A stretch of DNA of 64,000 nucleotides, from assembly GCF_000724545.1 (NCBI RefSeq), contig NZ_JHBV01000016.1, positions 372,001 to 436,000 of the forward strand. The letters are read 5' to 3'. A program made the position numbers and the translations under genes. Shown piece after piece: positions 17,162 to 26,612 of this stretch; within the stretch, counting starts at the first letter, position 1; every line of letters begins with the position of its first letter. Source of the DNA: Aureispira sp. CCB-QB1 (GTDB lineage: Bacteria; Bacteroidota; Bacteroidia; Chitinophagales; Saprospiraceae). The notes beneath the pieces were generated by a model. That model was not told the origin of the DNA. It made no database searches and was given only the letters and a program-made list of their open reading frames with translations.

Positions 17162-18253
17162 TTATTTTAGTTTGTGAAATGGCAAACCAACTATTTTGGC
17201 TTCCATCCTTTTGCCTCTAGCGTCAATAAAAATCGAACTTCCTTTCTTAGAATGCTCCTTGGCAACATAGCCCATTCCAATAGAAATATTAACAGAAGGT
17301 CCTTTGGTTCCAGATGTTACAACTCCAATCTCATTTCCATTGGCATCTAGAATAGGGTAAGCATGACGAGGAGGACGTTTTCCCAACACCTCAAAACCTA
17401 CCAACTTACGTTGAACACCTGTAGCCTTTTGTTCAATCAAGAAATCCTTATCAACAAAGTCAACATCCTTTTTCAGTTTAGTTATCCACCCTAACCCTGC
17501 TTCTAAAGGCGATGTAGTATCATCTATGTCATTTCCATACAAACAATACCCCATCTCTAGGCGCAATGTATCTCGTGCTCCCAAACCAATTGGTTTGAGA
17601 CCGTATTCTCCTCCAGCCTCCATAATTGCATCCCAAATTCGGGTAGCATCCTCATTGGCAACATAAATTTCAAAACCTCCAGAGCCCGTATATCCTGTCG
17701 CAGAAACAATCACGTTATCGACACCTGCAAAAGTTCCTCTAACAAAAGTATAGTACTTCATCCCTTCTAGGTCAATGTCTGTCAAAGATTGTAATGCTTT
17801 TATCGCATTAGGTCCTTGTACTGCCATCAATGAAGTAGCATCTGAGATGTTTTTCATATCAACAGCTGCAGTATTGTGAATTGTCAACCAATCCCAGTCT
17901 TTCTGAATGTTAGATGCGTTTACAACCAACATATATTCTTCCTCCCCAAGGTTATAGACCAATAAATCATCTACAATTCCTCCCTTGCCATTGGGAAAAC
18001 AAGAGTATTGCGCATCGCCTTTTCCTAATTTAGAAGCATCATTAGATGTAACTCTTTGAATCAAGTCCAACGCACCTTCTCCTCTAATAATAAATTCTCC
18101 CATGTGAGAAACATCAAACATTCCAACTTGCTCTCGTACCGTATGATGTTCTTCAATTATTCCACTATAAGAAACAGGCATATCATAACCTGCAAATGGT
18201 ACCATCTTAGCATCTAAGCTAATGTGTCTATCGTATAAGGCTGTTTTTTTCAT
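17162..18253 (-). CDS. gcvT: aminomethyltransferase (glycine cleavage system T protein)
   Basis: GcvT transfers the methylene group from the aminomethyl-lipoyl H protein to tetrahydrofolate, releasing ammonia. Landmarks: VPFAGYDMPVSYSGIIEEH, VGMFDVSHMGEF, SNDASKLGKGDAQYSCF, GGIVDDLLVY, ALQSLTDIDLEGM, SATGYTGSGGFEIY, GARDTLRLEMGYCLYGNDID and VTSGTKGPSVNISIGMGYV. The 363-residue length is standard. No gcvH or gcvP is adjacent, which is common in Bacteroidota. It is a single-gene unit with a terminator behind it. Confidence 0.96.
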   Translation of the reverse strand: MKKTALYDRHISLDAKMVPFAGYDMPVSYSGIIEEHHTVREQVGMFDVSHMGEFIIRGEGALDLIQRVTSNDASKLGKGDAQYSCFPNGKGGIVDDLLVYNLGEEEYMLVVNASNIQKDWDWLTIHNTAAVDMKNISDATSLMAVQGPNAIKALQSLTDIDLEGMKYYTFVRGTFAGVDNVIVSATGYTGSGGFEIYVANEDATRIWDAIMEAGGEYGLKPIGLGARDTLRLEMGYCLYGNDIDDTTSPLEAGLGWITKLKKDVDFVDKDFLIEQKATGVQRKLVGFEVLGKRPPRHAYPILDANGNEIGVVTSGTKGPSVNISIGMGYVAKEHSKKGSSIFIDARGKRMEAKIVGLPFHKLK

Positions 18254-18999
18254 TGCGAAACAGTATTTAGAAAATGAAGTAGTTAATTGAGTTATTTTTT
18301 ATAGATGTCTTTTTAAGAGTCTTTCCTTGTCTATCAAAAAAATCTACCTTTTGATAACTTTTGTAGTATTACGAAACCGCTTTTTTGACGCACAATTGGA
18401 AGCATTAGTAGACGTAATTACGCCTCGTTTTGCTTAATTCATAATGCTAATTCTACTAATTAAGTAATCGTTCAAAAAATAAGTTCAGTTCAATAAAACA
18501 CTTATTGCCGTGAAGTTAAATTTTGTTTTGGACAATTCGGCTAAATTTTTGCTATTAAATTTCTATTTAAACCAACTTCCAAAGCAACCTTTCTCATTCT
18601 GAATTGTCCTTTTAATAAAGGGACATTATTAAAAACAACCTTTTTATTAACTTTTCGCACAAACAAACCGCCACACACTAAAACAAACCCAATTGATAAC
18701 CAAACCACTAAATCAAAATAAAAATAGTTTTAATCTAGCAAAAATGATTATCAAAATAATGTAGTAGTGCTTTTTTCATTTTTTTCAAAAACGAAAAATT
18801 AGTACGCCACTCATTCACAATAAGCAATATTTATACATAAAACATCTATTGCAACAACATTTAATACGGATAGTTGGTTGAGTAAAAGTCTCTAAATTAT
18901 TTATCCCCAAATAAAAGAAGTTTATAGATACTTCTTTTTTTAATTGTAAACACAATTCGAACCTTTCACCGCACAAAAGGTTATAAAAACCATTTACGT
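18254..18999. other. 746-bp intergenic region between gcvT and the first LRR-subtilase
   Basis: No coding ORF is seen. It contains an inverted repeat (ATTAGTAGA at 18404-18412, TCTACTAAT at 18452-18460) directly followed by a TAATCGTTCA motif (18462-18479). The region must hold the divergent promoters of gcvT and the subtilase, but I found no clean TTG/TAnnTTTG pair. Confidence 0.5.
18404..18479 (+). repeat. inverted repeat plus TAATCGTTCA motif
   Basis: A 9-bp inverted repeat with 39-nt spacer is joined to AAGTAATCGTTCAAAAAA (18462-18479), a copy of the motif also found near 3864, 31436 and 62728. Confidence 0.5.
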
Positions 19000-21900
19000 A
19001 TGAAACTTCTCAAATGGCTTTTGCCTGTTGTACTGATTCTATTGTCCTCTGCAACTAGCTTTTCTCAAATTAATATTAATACCAATGACTCTATTGCGGT
19101 TATCGAGTTGCGAGATAACTTAGGTCTTAGTAGTGTTGCAGGTATAGCTTCCCCTAATGTATCCACTTGGATTCCAACTTATATAGATACCATATACGAT
19201 CCAACAACTGTTTCTTATAAAGTAAAAAGCATTAATTTTGATGGTTTAGTAGCTGCTCCTGCTACAACAACAACGATTTTGCCCGATTCTATTATTACCG
19301 ATATACAACTAAACTTTTTGGAGTCCTTATCCTTAAGAAATAATGGAATTGACGATATGGAAGGGAATTTATATGTTGGCTTAATCCCTCCTAGTCTTAC
19401 CGAAATCAACCTTAATAACAATACAATCGCCAATACTACGGACTTCTTTGTCTTTCTACTCCAAGGATTGACCAATTTGGAAGTCCTCAATGTAAAAAAC
19501 AGCTTGCTGTCCAATGCTTCTCCTCTGACCAATTATACGATACCTAACTCAGCGGTTTTAGAACATTTGGATATTAGTGACAACGACTTTACAGGAACAC
19601 TTGACGTAACAGGGCTCGTTACCAGTAGGTTTCCTGGATTGCTTTTTTTATATGCCAATGACAACGATTTTTCTACTTTAATAACTCCTACCACCTTTTC
19701 TTCAACGGTTATTTTAGAGAAACTAAGCGTCAACAACAATCTATTACAAGATTTCAAGCCTTTTGAAGATTTACTTAATAACGTGACAACTCTAAAGTGG
19801 CTCTATGCTCACAATGCTTTAGATACGGTCTCTATTCAAGATTCACTGGAATTTTCGATTACAACACCTCTTTTAAATCTCAAAATTTTAGACATTTCTT
19901 ACAATCTTCTTAGAGGAGTTCTTCCTGCGGATATGGTGGAACGTATTCCTAATATAGAGGTATTGTATATTAATAACAACCAAATTAGAGGCAATTTGCC
20001 GCAACCTATAGGTACTATTCCTGCCCCAATAAACAACAGCGGCTATGAAGGTTTTGACAACTTGAAAGAGTTAGATATTAGCAACAATTTATTAAAAGGA
20101 GAGCTTCGCATAGATTGGTTATTTGGCAATCAATTGTTTAACTATACATCCAACTCAACAATGCCTATTGAGGCATTCTATGCCAATGGCAATAAATTTA
20201 ATACTGTAAAACCTAGTTTAAACCATCCTTTAGCCAACACTATTTTGAACAATTCATTTGGTGGTCGCTTTGACAATTTAGAACAACTCGAAGTAGGAAA
20301 TAATATTTTAGGTTTTAGCGATTTATTCAAAATCAAACGAATATTTAATTTAAAACAAATATCAGGAGTTTCTTTTAACCACTACATTCCTCAAGAAGGG
20401 ATTGATTCAACCTCCTTCGTTTATGCTCCTCAAAAAGAGATAGGAATCGGAGGAATACGTCGTCGCACACCTGGTAGTAGTATTTTATTTACTGCTGGAG
20501 CAGGTATTATTGCACAAGAGCAGACTCAAACCAATTACATCACCAACCAATATACTTGGGAACGCATAGATACAGCTAATATTGTAGGGGGTAGTACTGG
20601 CAACCCTGTTGTTCAAACCTTAGGTTTGGCAGCCCAACAAGGTGGTACAATTAATCCCAATTTAACCTCTAATAATATTGTTGGAGATCCTTCTTTTGTT
20701 TTTGGCGTGGACACAACGGCTGTCAATATTCATCGCTTGGCAATTTTGCCTTTGGATTCTGCCACTCATAGTAATTGGTTGTATAGGGCACAAATCAACA
20801 ATGATTCTTTCCCTAGCTTGACTTTGTATAGCAAACCCAAAAAAGTAGAGGTAGGCTTTTGTACCGATAGTTCTGGGGCAAATATTTTTTGCCAATCTAT
20901 TATTGTGCAATTTGATCCAGATAGTTTAGCACAGTTTTCGACACAGCAAGAACAAGATTCATTTAGGACAGCACTTCGTGAAAGTTTGGGAGTGGAATTG
21001 ATTGAAGAATGTTTGTGTGGGGATATAGAGCTTTGGGCACTTTCTGATACTGCTAAGGCGATGTTAGAATCCAATGGAAAAGGAACCAAACGAGCCGCTT
21101 CTGCCGCTTCAGGAAAACCAGAGTTGTTAAGTGCAGACCCCAATTATCCTCTGCTAGAAAGTTCTTCTTCACCTAATTCCAACAATGCTAACTTACCTAC
21201 TGGTGCGGGCAATTCAACCGCTAGCACCTTAGTAGCTATTATCGACTCAGGAGTGGATTATGACTACACTCCGCTCACTCCTTATTTATCGGAAGGTGCT
21301 TCTACGACTACAAGTTGTTTACCCAATGCTACCTTTGGTTATAATTTTGTTGATGACAACAATAACGCCACAGATGATCATGGGCACGGCACCTCTGTTG
21401 CAGGGATTGTAGCAGGTATTAGCCAACAAAATATCCTTCCTGATACTGGAAATCTAAAAACAGATATAGGTATCTTACCTTTAAAATATACGGATAAAAA
21501 TGGCGCTGGCTCATTGTTCCATGCTGCTTGTGCCTTGCGTTATGCAGCAGATTATGAACGTCCAACAACAACAGGAGGTACCGCAAAAGTGCGTGTGATC
21601 AACACAAGTTGGGGATATTATGGGGATCCCTGTATTGTTTTAGAAAACGTCATTGAATACGCTGCTGAAGAATGCGATATTTTAATTGTCGCTTCTGCAG
21701 GAAATGATGCCACTCAGGTTCATGGTAGCAAAGAAAGACGCCACTGGCCCTCTAATTCTATTTTTGATCCCACGAATAGCATTGTTGCCGACAATATCTT
21801 ATCTGTAGCAGGTGTAACCCCTAATGGTGCTGTTTTGAACCCTAATTCTAATTATAGCAACATTCATATTGATTTGGCAGCTCCTTGGAATGATGTAACC

Positions 21901-22443
21901 GCATTGGCGGGAAGCAACAATAGCTTCCATACGGTTGGAGGAACTTCATTTGCTGCCCCTCAAGTAACCCGAGCAGCTGCTTTATTATTTGACAAATATC
22001 CTGATGCTACTTATTTTGCTGTTAAGCATGCCTTGATGGAGGGGGTTGACATTTTACCTAGTGCCGATAGCGCAAAACTAGTTTCTGGTGGACGAATTAA
22101 TTATGCAAAAGCAGATTCTATTCTCAATATTATTACCAACAGAGCAACTTGTACTCCTAACATAACTGTAAATGTTGACAAAATAACGGAACTAAGTCAT
22201 TCCATCAAAATCTACCCTAATCCATTCTCCAACAACTTAACACTTGAATTTGATTATGAATTGAGTACGCACCCTATTGAACTCAAGTTATTCAATATTA
22301 GTGGTCAAGAAATTCACTATCAAAGACTAACGACAGGTACCACCAATACCAATGTTACTACAGAAAACTTAGCTGCTGGTATTTATTTTATGCAAGTCAC
22401 TATTAATAACAAACAATACAGCCAAAAAATTATTAAATTTTAA
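19000..22443 (+). CDS. secreted LRR-subtilase with T9SS sorting domain (copy 1)
   Basis: The signal peptide is MKLLKWLLPVVLILLSSATS. Residues ~75-460 hold leucine-rich repeats of plant/receptor-like spacing (LEVLNVKNSLLSNAS, LEHLDISDNDFTGTLDV, LKELDISNNLLKGEL). A beta-rich segment with GIGGIRRRTPGSS follows (~480-620). Residues ~634-690 resemble a subtilisin inhibitor-type prodomain (SIIVQFDPDSLAQF), ending at GKGTKRAASAASGKPELL (693-710). The S8 domain has the full triad: IIDSGVD (Asp749), DDHGHGTSVAG (His796), GGTSFAAP (Ser983). The last ~80 residues are a type IX secretion sorting domain (IKIYPNPFSNNLTLEF to YSQKIIKF). It is expected on the cell surface or in the medium. Paralogous to the next gene. 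Confidence 0.92.
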   Translation: MKLLKWLLPVVLILLSSATSFSQININTNDSIAVIELRDNLGLSSVAGIASPNVSTWIPTYIDTIYDPTTVSYKVKSINFDGLVAAPATTTTILPDSIITDIQLNFLESLSLRNNGIDDMEGNLYVGLIPPSLTEINLNNNTIANTTDFFVFLLQGLTNLEVLNVKNSLLSNASPLTNYTIPNSAVLEHLDISDNDFTGTLDVTGLVTSRFPGLLFLYANDNDFSTLITPTTFSSTVILEKLSVNNNLLQDFKPFEDLLNNVTTLKWLYAHNALDTVSIQDSLEFSITTPLLNLKILDISYNLLRGVLPADMVERIPNIEVLYINNNQIRGNLPQPIGTIPAPINNSGYEGFDNLKELDISNNLLKGELRIDWLFGNQLFNYTSNSTMPIEAFYANGNKFNTVKPSLNHPLANTILNNSFGGRFDNLEQLEVGNNILGFSDLFKIKRIFNLKQISGVSFNHYIPQEGIDSTSFVYAPQKEIGIGGIRRRTPGSSILFTAGAGIIAQEQTQTNYITNQYTWERIDTANIVGGSTGNPVVQTLGLAAQQGGTINPNLTSNNIVGDPSFVFGVDTTAVNIHRLAILPLDSATHSNWLYRAQINNDSFPSLTLYSKPKKVEVGFCTDSSGANIFCQSIIVQFDPDSLAQFSTQQEQDSFRTALRESLGVELIEECLCGDIELWALSDTAKAMLESNGKGTKRAASAASGKPELLSADPNYPLLESSSSPNSNNANLPTGAGNSTASTLVAIIDSGVDYDYTPLTPYLSEGASTTTSCLPNATFGYNFVDDNNNATDDHGHGTSVAGIVAGISQQNILPDTGNLKTDIGILPLKYTDKNGAGSLFHAACALRYAADYERPTTTGGTAKVRVINTSWGYYGDPCIVLENVIEYAAEECDILIVASAGNDATQVHGSKERRHWPSNSIFDPTNSIVADNILSVAGVTPNGAVLNPNSNYSNIHIDLAAPWNDVTALAGSNNSFHTVGGTSFAAPQVTRAAALLFDKYPDATYFAVKHALMEGVDILPSADSAKLVSGGRINYAKADSILNIITNRATCTPNITVNVDKITELSHSIKIYPNPFSNNLTLEFDYELSTHPIELKLFNISGQEIHYQRLTTGTTNTNVTTENLAAGIYFMQVTINNKQYSQKIIKF

Positions 22444-22453
22444 TTGTACTCAA

Positions 22454-22602
22454 CAATAGTTAGCTGCGCTCACGAAGTACCACGTATAGCAGCGAACCGA
22501 GCTATGCGAGTTCACGACAGTAGGGAGTAACAAAGCTAACTAAAAGCGCAGCGCTCACGAAGTAAACTAATATAAATGTGATTTTTTATCTTTTTGGTAC
22601 CT
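22454..22602 (-). repeat. copy of the dispersed repeat directly after the subtilase gene
   Basis: CAATAGTTAGCTGCGCTCAC begins 10 bp after the stop; TAGTTAGCT (22457-22465) faces AGCTAACTA (22534-22542). The 34-bp block at 22487-22520 is identical to 36085-36118. The part 22563-22602 (AAACTAATATAAATGTG, then TTTTTTATCTTTTTGGTA) is the reverse complement of 48909-48951. Confidence 0.8.
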
Positions 22603-22613
22603 AAGCTTGCGAT

Positions 22614-22716
22614 CTCATACACTACTTTTAATTAAACCGCAATACAATTAAATAGTAGTTCTACTGCACGACTACTACGTAGATTAAGCGGACTAATTCT
22701 TAAAATAGTGTATGAG
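22614..22716. repeat. inverted repeat attached to the dispersed repeat
   Basis: CTCATACACTACTTTTAA (from 22614) is complementary, with one bulge, to TTAAAATAGTGTATGAG (ending 22716). The spacer contains a second imperfect palindrome TAGTAGTT.../...ACTACTACG. The rest of the 22444-23061 gap has no supported gene or clear promoter. Confidence 0.6.
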
Positions 22717-23061
22717 GTAGTATAACAACCCTAAGCTTCACTTTTTGTCTTCTATAATGGCATTTTTCTAAGGCAAAATAGCGGACTCCTTTTAACTGCA
22801 CACACATTTTTGACAATTTATTTAGACACCTATCAGGGTTTAATTAACTTTGTTGGTGGATTATTGCGTCTTGATAACAAATTTAAAATCAATACACAAT
22901 AGAAAATCATGAGTATTACTCAGTTGTATTGGAGTAGACTAAAAATAAGCGGTCCCCCTCAATACTATTTCAAATTTCTATAGTAACCATGATTATTTTT
23001 TAACGGCTATTGTTGCAAATATTGTAATTATTTGTGCTCCGCCATTCGTTTAAAATTTATG

Positions 23062-26000
23062 ATGTCTATCACAAAAAAAATACGTTCTTACCTTCTCAAT
23101 TCATTACTAGTAGTAGTATTACTTGCACTTGGGAGAACCATAAGCTTGGCACAAGTTTGTCATCCAGATGATCGTGCAGCTCTAATTCGCCTACGAGATG
23201 CAACCAATGGTGGAGGTGGAGTTGGTTCGTGGAATATTGCCTCCAATTTACCCAATGGAATTACCAGTCGTTGGATTGGTTCTAATGTTTATGAATGGCA
23301 TGGAATTGACACCATGCACGACGCAAGCTTTCCTACTTATTATCGAATTCGTACGATTAATTTAGATGGTAATAATTTTGTTGGTGCCAATCCCAATTAC
23401 TTAGAGAATGACCTGCCTGACTCGCTCTTTGTTGGCGACGGATTGCAAAAAGTAGATTCTCTAATTCTAAGTAATAATAGTTTAACAGGAATTCAAGGAT
23501 ACTTAAAAGCACAAATTCCATTTTCAGCACACCAGTTGAAGTATTTAGCACTAAACAACAATAACTTCTCCCACAGCAATACCAATACATTTACTTATTT
23601 ATTTAGCTTTTTTGGTAGCCTTTCTCGAGTTTATATGTCTGGTACAATGGGATCAGGTAGTGCAGCATTGAGCACATTTTCGTTGCCAACTTCTTTTACT
23701 TTAAATAAATTACATTTAGAGAACAACAATTTTACAGGCACCCTTGAACTATTTACGATCACCAATAGTATATGGGAAGGCTTACAGTATTTTTATGTAG
23801 GTGACAACGATTTCACAGCCATAAACATCACGTCAAACACTGTTGGAAATCTGACGATTTTGAATATGAACAACAACAGTATCCAAAACTTTCAAGACAT
23901 CTCCAACTGCTTAGAGTTTGTCAATAACCTAAACGAGCTTCATGCCATCGCAGCAATGGATACCAATACGGTTAATCCTTTTGCCTTAACCACAACAAGT
24001 TTTCCAAACAACTTAGAGGTAATCAACTTATCTCACAACAAACTATCAGGAACCTTGCCGCTCTCCCTTTTTGAGGAAATTCCGACACTCAAGCATCTTA
24101 ATTTGGCAAATAACAATCTTATAGGCACCCTTCCGTTGCCAAGAGACAGCTTTTCTACTGGAGCATTCATGGGAATATACGCTTATCAAGGGCTTCCCGA
24201 GCTGCGTTTTTTGGATTTAAGCAGCAATGATTTGCAAAAATCACTCAACCTAGATTGGTTTTTCTTGAGTCAAATTGAGAATTATAGTGCCAATGGAGGT
24301 TATAATATTCCACTAGAAGTTTTTCGTGTACGAGACAACAATTTCTCAGAAATAAAACCCAAGCTTATTAGAGGGCATATTACACAAATATTAAACTACC
24401 CGAACCGTTTTCGCAACTTTATTGACATTGATGTTGCTCAAAACAGATTCGACTTTAAAGATTTGTTTCGTTTGAAGCGTTTCTTTAGGTTCAAACAAAC
24501 AACCATTGCCTCGCAAGATCATTATGCTCCTCAATCAGGTACAGCACCTATCAACTTTAGGTATTCTAACCAAGATTCCATCGGTATTGGTGGGGTAAAA
24601 AGGAGAAATCAAGGTGATAGTGTTATTATAGAAGCAGGACGCAATGTGATAGAGTCCGAACAAGCAAAGGTACACGTTCTTAGAAATAAATACACTTGGG
24701 AACGAATCAACCCAGCCATAGGCATTCCTCTACATATTGGTACGGTCAACCCCAATGGTACGTTCACCGCAGGTTTGGGGGCACATAATTCTTATGCAGG
24801 TGCTTTAGGCTTGCTCAACGATTCTACCCACAGCCACAAACTAGCTATTTATAATTTGGATAACACCGATACCGTACACCACAACCGCTTATTTACAGCT
24901 TGCGTTAGCAACGACTCCTTCCCTTTGTTAAACCTTTGTATGAAAAAGAAAAAGATAGAGGTAGGTCCTTGTACAGATTCTACGGGGAGACCAATTCAAT
25001 GTCAAACAATGGTGGTACAATTTCACCCTGACACCTTAGCGCAATACAGTCCTGAGCAGCAAGATTCTATCAAAGAAGAAAGCAGAAATTCTATTGGTGC
25101 TAAGCCTGTTGCTTCTTGTGTTTGTGGTAATTTGGAACTCTGGGAAATATCAGATACTGCCTCTACAATGACCGAGGCAAACGGAAAAGGCACCAAACGT
25201 TCTGCTTCTGCGGCAAGTGGCAAACCTGAGTTGTTGAGCGCAGAACCCAACTATTCGTTAATGGCAGCTAACAGTGGTCCCTTGCCTGATACGGTAGACT
25301 TACCTAGTGGTTCAGGAAATACAACTTCCAAAACATTGGTTGCTATTATTGATTCTGGATTAGATTATGAATATAGTAGTTTGGTACCTTATGTGTCAGA
25401 AGGCGCTTCTCAAAATAGTAGTTGTATGCAAGATGCGGTCTGGGGGTACAATTTCTTAGATTCTACCAATAATGCTAGTGATGATCATGGTCATGGTACC
25501 GCCATTGCAGGAGTTGTCACAGGGTTAAGTCAACAAAATCAACTACCCGATACAGGTAGCATTGCAGGTAGCATAGGTATTTTACCACTAAAATATACTG
25601 ACAAAAATGGCGAAGGAACGGTTTTTCATGCCGCTTGTGCTATGTATTATGCTGCGGATTACGAACGAACAACCTCTAATGGAGAAACGGCTCGCGTTAA
25701 AGTCATTAATAACAGCTGGGGCTATTATGGAGAGCCTTCTAATATTTTAGAATATACGATTGACTATGTTGGTAATGATTGTGATATCTTAGTCGTTACG
25801 TCGGCTGGAAATGATAATACACAAGTAAGTGGAGCCGATTCATTAATGCACTGGCCTTCCAACTCTATTCATGACCCATTAGATACCATTCAGACTGATA
25901 ATATCTTATCTGTTGCCGCTGTTAACTATGCTAATAGCAACACCTTAGCTTCTTATTCTAATTATGATAATACATTTATTGATTTGGCTGCCCAAGCAAC

Positions 26001-26556
26001 CGACAACACGACCCAAGCAGGAAGTGTGAATGGGTATGTTAGTGTTTCTGGAACTTCTTTTGCAACGGCACAAGTCTCTAGGGCTGCTGCTTTATTGTTC
26101 GACAAATATCCTGATGCTACTTATTTTGCCGTTAAATATGCCTTGCTAAACGGGGTAGATGTGTTGCAAAGCAACGATAGCTTAAAATTGGTATCTGGAG
26201 GACGACTAAATTATCAAAAAGCAGATTCTATTTTGAGTAACATGCCAGATCGAACAATTTGCGAAGAATATACAACTCCCAACTCTATTACTAAAATTAT
26301 AGATGCTAATGCTGCTTTTTCTATTTATCCGAATCCTACAAATCATACATTAACCGTAGAATTTGATCAATTTACCGATGCTACGACGATTGAAATCCGT
26401 TTATTCAATGCTCATGGTCAAACAATTACGACAAAAACGATCGTAGGGGGAAGCTATAGCACTCAATTGCCAATGCAGACGTTAGCTGCTGGAATTTATT
26501 TTATACAACTACACGTTGACGGTAAACAATTTAGCCAGAAAGTCATCAAAGAATAG
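23062..26556 (+). CDS. secreted LRR-subtilase with T9SS sorting domain (copy 2)
   Basis: The start is set at the second of two adjacent ATGs (23059, 23062), giving MSITKKIRSYLLNSLLVVVL, a signal peptide; ten more codons upstream are possible. The layout mirrors copy 1: an LRR cap-like DDRAALIRLRDATNGGG, LRRs (LKYLALNNNNFSHS, LKHLNLANNNLIGTLPLP), GIGGVKRRNQGDS, inhibitor-like CQTMVVQFHPDTLAQY (648-663), GKGTKRSASAASGKPELL (708-725), then the S8 triad Asp764 (IIDSGLD), His811 (DDHGHGTAIAG) and Ser999 (SGTSFATAQ), and a T9SS tail (FSIYPNPTNHTLTVEF to FSQKVIKE). All catalytic residues are kept, so neither copy is decayed. Only 56 bp separate it from the TPR-CHAT gene, which suggests one operon. 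Confidence 0.92.
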   Translation: MSITKKIRSYLLNSLLVVVLLALGRTISLAQVCHPDDRAALIRLRDATNGGGGVGSWNIASNLPNGITSRWIGSNVYEWHGIDTMHDASFPTYYRIRTINLDGNNFVGANPNYLENDLPDSLFVGDGLQKVDSLILSNNSLTGIQGYLKAQIPFSAHQLKYLALNNNNFSHSNTNTFTYLFSFFGSLSRVYMSGTMGSGSAALSTFSLPTSFTLNKLHLENNNFTGTLELFTITNSIWEGLQYFYVGDNDFTAINITSNTVGNLTILNMNNNSIQNFQDISNCLEFVNNLNELHAIAAMDTNTVNPFALTTTSFPNNLEVINLSHNKLSGTLPLSLFEEIPTLKHLNLANNNLIGTLPLPRDSFSTGAFMGIYAYQGLPELRFLDLSSNDLQKSLNLDWFFLSQIENYSANGGYNIPLEVFRVRDNNFSEIKPKLIRGHITQILNYPNRFRNFIDIDVAQNRFDFKDLFRLKRFFRFKQTTIASQDHYAPQSGTAPINFRYSNQDSIGIGGVKRRNQGDSVIIEAGRNVIESEQAKVHVLRNKYTWERINPAIGIPLHIGTVNPNGTFTAGLGAHNSYAGALGLLNDSTHSHKLAIYNLDNTDTVHHNRLFTACVSNDSFPLLNLCMKKKKIEVGPCTDSTGRPIQCQTMVVQFHPDTLAQYSPEQQDSIKEESRNSIGAKPVASCVCGNLELWEISDTASTMTEANGKGTKRSASAASGKPELLSAEPNYSLMAANSGPLPDTVDLPSGSGNTTSKTLVAIIDSGLDYEYSSLVPYVSEGASQNSSCMQDAVWGYNFLDSTNNASDDHGHGTAIAGVVTGLSQQNQLPDTGSIAGSIGILPLKYTDKNGEGTVFHAACAMYYAADYERTTSNGETARVKVINNSWGYYGEPSNILEYTIDYVGNDCDILVVTSAGNDNTQVSGADSLMHWPSNSIHDPLDTIQTDNILSVAAVNYANSNTLASYSNYDNTFIDLAAQATDNTTQAGSVNGYVSVSGTSFATAQVSRAAALLFDKYPDATYFAVKYALLNGVDVLQSNDSLKLVSGGRLNYQKADSILSNMPDRTICEEYTTPNSITKIIDANAAFSIYPNPTNHTLTVEFDQFTDATTIEIRLFNAHGQTITTKTIVGGSYSTQLPMQTLAAGIYFIQLHVDGKQFSQKVIKE

Positions 26557-26612
26557 ATTGTTCATCGAAACATTGTAGACCATTTCCCAACAAGTGTTAA
26601 TTTAATTTCATT

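Noticed and set aside
18254-18400. Glycine riboswitch upstream of gcvT
   Set aside because: No conserved paired glycine-riboswitch core could be recognised, and the sequence is plain AT-rich DNA.
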